From: Kumtagia yinganensis
GTDB lineage: Bacteria > Pseudomonadota > Alphaproteobacteria > Rhizobiales > Rhizobiaceae
NCBI RefSeq assembly: GCF_040081985.1
Contig: NZ_JBEBMH010000003.1
Coordinates: 124,001 to 188,000, forward strand
DNA length: 64,000 bases
Direction of reading: 5' to 3'
Made by a program: the position numbers and the translations under genes
Notes under the pieces: model-generated
Told to the model about the DNA's origin: nothing
Seen by the model: only the letters and a program-made list of their open reading frames with translations
The model's database searches: none
Shown: positions 61,331 to 64,000 of the stretch, piece by piece
How positions within the stretch are numbered: position 1 is the first letter of the stretch
How the letters are laid out: every line of letters starts with the position of its first letter

Positions 61331-64000
61331 ATGACCGCGCACTTCGACAAAGCGATACCAGCCGACGCCGGGGCGGAGCAGCCGCGCAACGGCCCGGCCA
61401 CGCCGATGATGGAGCAGTATATCGAGATCAAGGCGGCGAACCCGGATTCGCTGCTGTTCTACCGCATGGGCGATTTCTACGAGCTGTTCTTCGACGATGC
61501 CGAGGTGGCGTCGCGCGCGCTGGGCATCGTTCTGACCAAGCGCGGAAAGCACCAGGGTTTCGACATACCGATGTGCGGCGTGCCGATCCACGCGGCCGAC
61601 GACTATCTGCAGAAACTGATCGGGCTCGGCCACCGCGTTGCCGTCTGCGAGCAGATCGAGGACCCGGCCGAGGCAAAGAAACGCGGCTCCAAATCGGTGG
61701 TGCGTCGCGACGTGGTGCGCCTGGTGACGCCCGGCACCATCACCGAGGACAGGCTGCTTGCTCCCGCCGAGTCCAGCTTCCTGATGGCGCTCGGCCGGGT
61801 CAAGGGTGGCGGCTACGCGCTGGCCTGGCTGGAGCTTTCAACCGGCCTGTTCCGGGTCGCCGAGACAGCCGCCGACCGCCTGCTCGCCGACATCTTTCGC
61901 ATCGACCCCCGCGAACTGATCGTCGCCGAGCCGGTGTTCTACGATGCCGACCTCAAACCGGCATTCGACGTGCTCGGCCGGCTGGCCAGCCCGCAGCCGC
62001 CCAGCCTGTTCGATTCGGCTTCGGCGCCCGCGCGCATCGCCCGGTTCTACCAGGTCGCCACGCCCGACGGATTTGCCAGTTTCTCCCGCGCGGAACTGTC
62101 GGCGATTTCCGGCATCATCGCCTTTGTCGAAAAGACGCAGAAGGCCGAGCGCCCGCCGCTCGGGGTGCCGGAGCGCGAGACGGCGGGCTCGACGCTTTTC
62201 ATCGATGCCGCGACGCGCGCCAATCTGGAACTGACCAGAACGCTGTCGGGCAACCGCGACGGCTCGCTGCTTCAGGCGATAGACCGCACCGTCACCGGCG
62301 CTGGCGCCCGCCTGCTTGCCGACCGGCTGACCTCGCCGCTGACGGCGCCGGACGCCGTCAATGCGCGGCTGGATTCGGTGGCCTGGCTGATCGGCGAGCC
62401 GGACCTGCGTGACGGCTTGCGTGCCTCGCTGAAAGGCCTTGCCGACATGCCGCGCGCGCTGACGCGGCTGGCGCTGAACCGTGGCGGCCCGCGCGATCTC
62501 GGGGCGCTCTGTGCCGGGCTTCAGGCGGCTGCCGAAATCGGCGAGCTGTTGGCGCGGTCCGAGCCACCGTCCGAGATTCTTTCGGCGCTGGGGGCGATCC
62601 GCGCGCTGCCGGCCGACTGCGCGGAGCGGCTTTCCCGCGCGATGGCCGACGAGATGCCGCTCTTGAAGCGCGACGGCGGCTTCGTGCGGGCCGGTTGGGA
62701 TGGCGAACTTGACGAGATGCGGGCGCTGCGCGACGAGTCGCGAAAGGTGATCGCCGGGCTGGAACGCGGGCTGATCGACGAGACGGGCGTGCGGTCGTTG
62801 AAGATACGGCACAACAATGTGCTGGGTTATTACATCGAGGTAACCGCCAACCATCAGGCGGCGATGACCGGCAGCGACGCGCTGCGCGCCCGCTTCATCC
62901 ATCGCCAGACCATGGCGAGCGCCATGCGCTTCACCACGACGGAACTCGCCGACCTGGAGACCAAGATCGTCAACGCCGCCGACCGGGCGCTGCAGATCGA
63001 ACTCGCGGTGTTCGACGATCTAGTCAGTGAGGCGGTCGGCCATGCGGAGAAAATCCGCGCAGGCGCGCAGGCGCTGGCGGTGCTCGACGTATCGGCGGCT
63101 CTGGCCGCGCTGGCGATTGACGAAAACTGGACGCGGCCGCTCGTCGACGGCAGCCTGACATTCGACATCGATGGCGGCCGCCATCCGGTGGTCGAGCAGT
63201 CGCTGCGAAAAACGTCCGGCCAGCCGTTCGTCGCCAATGACTGCGATCTTTCGCCGGCTAATGGTGGCAAATTCGGCGCCATCTGGCTGCTGACCGGCCC
63301 GAACATGGGCGGCAAGTCGACCTTCCTGCGCCAGAACGCGCTGATCGCCATTTTGGGGCAGACCGGCTCCTTCGTGCCGGCGGGGCGCGCGCATGTCGGC
63401 GTGGTCGACCGGTTGTTCTCGCGCGTCGGCGCGTCCGACGATCTGGCGCGCGGCCGCTCGACCTTCATGGTCGAGATGGTCGAGACCGCGGCGATCCTCA
63501 ACCAGGCGGGCGAACGCGCGCTGGTCATCCTGGACGAGATCGGCCGCGGCACGGCGACCTTCGACGGCCTCTCCATCGCCTGGGCGGCGGTGGAATATCT
63601 GCACGAGAAGAACCGCTGCCGGGCGCTGTTCGCCACGCATTTCCACGAGATGACAGCGCTGGCCGACAAGCTCTCGCGCCTCCACAACGTCACCATGCGG
63701 GTGAAGGAGTGGGAAGGCGAGGTGATCTTCCTGCACGAGGTCGGCAAGGGCGCGGCCGACCGTTCCTATGGCATCCAGGTGGCGCGGCTGGCCGGCCTGC
63801 CGGCGGCGGTAGTCGATCGCGCCCGCGACGTGCTGCACCAATTGGAGAGCGGCGAGACGTCGGGCAAGGCCAACCGGCTGGTCGACGACTTGCCGCTGTT
63901 TTCCGTGGCGGCGCGGCGCGAGGCAGCGCCAAAACCGACCCAGCCGGATCGGCTGCGCGACGCGGTCGTGGCGCTCAATCCTGACGACATGACCCCGAAG
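61331..64000 (+). CDS. mutS: DNA mismatch repair protein MutS (partial)
   Basis: 890 residues visible; the frame is open to the right edge and probably lacks only the last 10-20 residues (it ends LNPDDMTPK). The mismatch-reading motif F49-Y-E51 is in RMGDFYELFFDDA. The ATPase end has Walker A LLTGPNMGGKSTFLRQ, Walker B LVILDEIGRGTATFDG and the H-loop FATHFHEM. MutS binds mispairs and recruits MutL. Starts ten bases after the DMT gene; no SD stronger than GGAACGACG is seen. The gene is missing from simple ORF lists because its stop lies outside the window. Confidence 0.97.
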   Translation, partial: MTAHFDKAIPADAGAEQPRNGPATPMMEQYIEIKAANPDSLLFYRMGDFYELFFDDAEVASRALGIVLTKRGKHQGFDIPMCGVPIHAADDYLQKLIGLGHRVAVCEQIEDPAEAKKRGSKSVVRRDVVRLVTPGTITEDRLLAPAESSFLMALGRVKGGGYALAWLELSTGLFRVAETAADRLLADIFRIDPRELIVAEPVFYDADLKPAFDVLGRLASPQPPSLFDSASAPARIARFYQVATPDGFASFSRAELSAISGIIAFVEKTQKAERPPLGVPERETAGSTLFIDAATRANLELTRTLSGNRDGSLLQAIDRTVTGAGARLLADRLTSPLTAPDAVNARLDSVAWLIGEPDLRDGLRASLKGLADMPRALTRLALNRGGPRDLGALCAGLQAAAEIGELLARSEPPSEILSALGAIRALPADCAERLSRAMADEMPLLKRDGGFVRAGWDGELDEMRALRDESRKVIAGLERGLIDETGVRSLKIRHNNVLGYYIEVTANHQAAMTGSDALRARFIHRQTMASAMRFTTTELADLETKIVNAADRALQIELAVFDDLVSEAVGHAEKIRAGAQALAVLDVSAALAALAIDENWTRPLVDGSLTFDIDGGRHPVVEQSLRKTSGQPFVANDCDLSPANGGKFGAIWLLTGPNMGGKSTFLRQNALIAILGQTGSFVPAGRAHVGVVDRLFSRVGASDDLARGRSTFMVEMVETAAILNQAGERALVILDEIGRGTATFDGLSIAWAAVEYLHEKNRCRALFATHFHEMTALADKLSRLHNVTMRVKEWEGEVIFLHEVGKGAADRSYGIQVARLAGLPAAVVDRARDVLHQLESGETSGKANRLVDDLPLFSVAARREAAPKPTQPDRLRDAVVALNPDDMTPK

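Overview
The window looks like chromosome from a high-G+C alphaproteobacterium of the Rhizobiales, most like the Mesorhizobium/Aminobacter part of Phyllobacteriaceae. This is inferred from gene content and order: a fused malic enzyme-phosphotransacetylase next to mutS, dnaK/dnaJ followed by a rhizobial-type pmtA and pyrF, an intracellular PHB depolymerase, a transglutaminase-like cysteine peptidase with a CtrA-type box, and an alphaproteobacterial heat-shock promoter in front of dnaK. No rRNA, tRNA, CRISPR array or complete IS element was recognised.

Layout. 1-6.7 kb: the start of a sugar ABC transporter operon (minus strand, cut by the window edge), a TetR regulator divergent from a PEP-hydrolase-family/cupin pair, a DMT exporter and an M24 peptidase. 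6.8-19.5 kb: three consecutive minus-strand genes for a 2291-residue RTX/FG-GAP protein with an N-terminal DUF4347 domain, a FecR-TPR-beta-barrel protein, and a CHASE2 adenylate cyclase. They read as a possible chain from cell surface to outer membrane to inner membrane to cAMP. 20-25 kb: small genes, an OmpR-type two-component pair and an M48 protease. 25.2-32.2 kb: dnaK, an unexpected AAA ATPase, dnaJ, pmtA, an FMN reductase, pyrF and a DUF1330 protein. 32.3-39.1 kb: phaZ, a BTLCP peptidase, comM/yifB, a small secreted protein, gshB and a secreted SGNH hydrolase. 39.4-44.4 kb: GT2-GtrA-GT-C-like envelope glycosylation genes and a GGDEF-EAL protein. 44.5-48.7 kb: SDR-dgoK-dgoA sugar acid catabolism, then an MBL hydrolase and an ATP-grasp enzyme. 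48.8-53.6 kb: DoxX, then a polar amino acid ABC transporter (minus strand) translationally coupled to an Ldh2-family reductase.

53.8-57.96 kb is an accessory patch between the transporter and the tme-mutS core. It holds a small charged protein, a hypothetical gene with an in-frame palindromic repeat element, an orphan DUF433 antitoxin whose DUF5615-type toxin is reduced to six codons, and a low-G+C 774-residue protein joining a TIR/deoxyribosyltransferase-like N-terminus to a P-loop ATPase. That last gene is the best candidate for an uncharacterised immune system. The window ends with tme, a DMT transporter and mutS (cut by the right edge).

The two most interesting units are the single-gene TIR-like/ATPase candidate (55628-57952) and the DUF4347 adhesin / FecR-TPR-barrel / CHASE2 cyclase set (6792-19547). 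All functional statements come from reading motifs and gene order; no database search was run.
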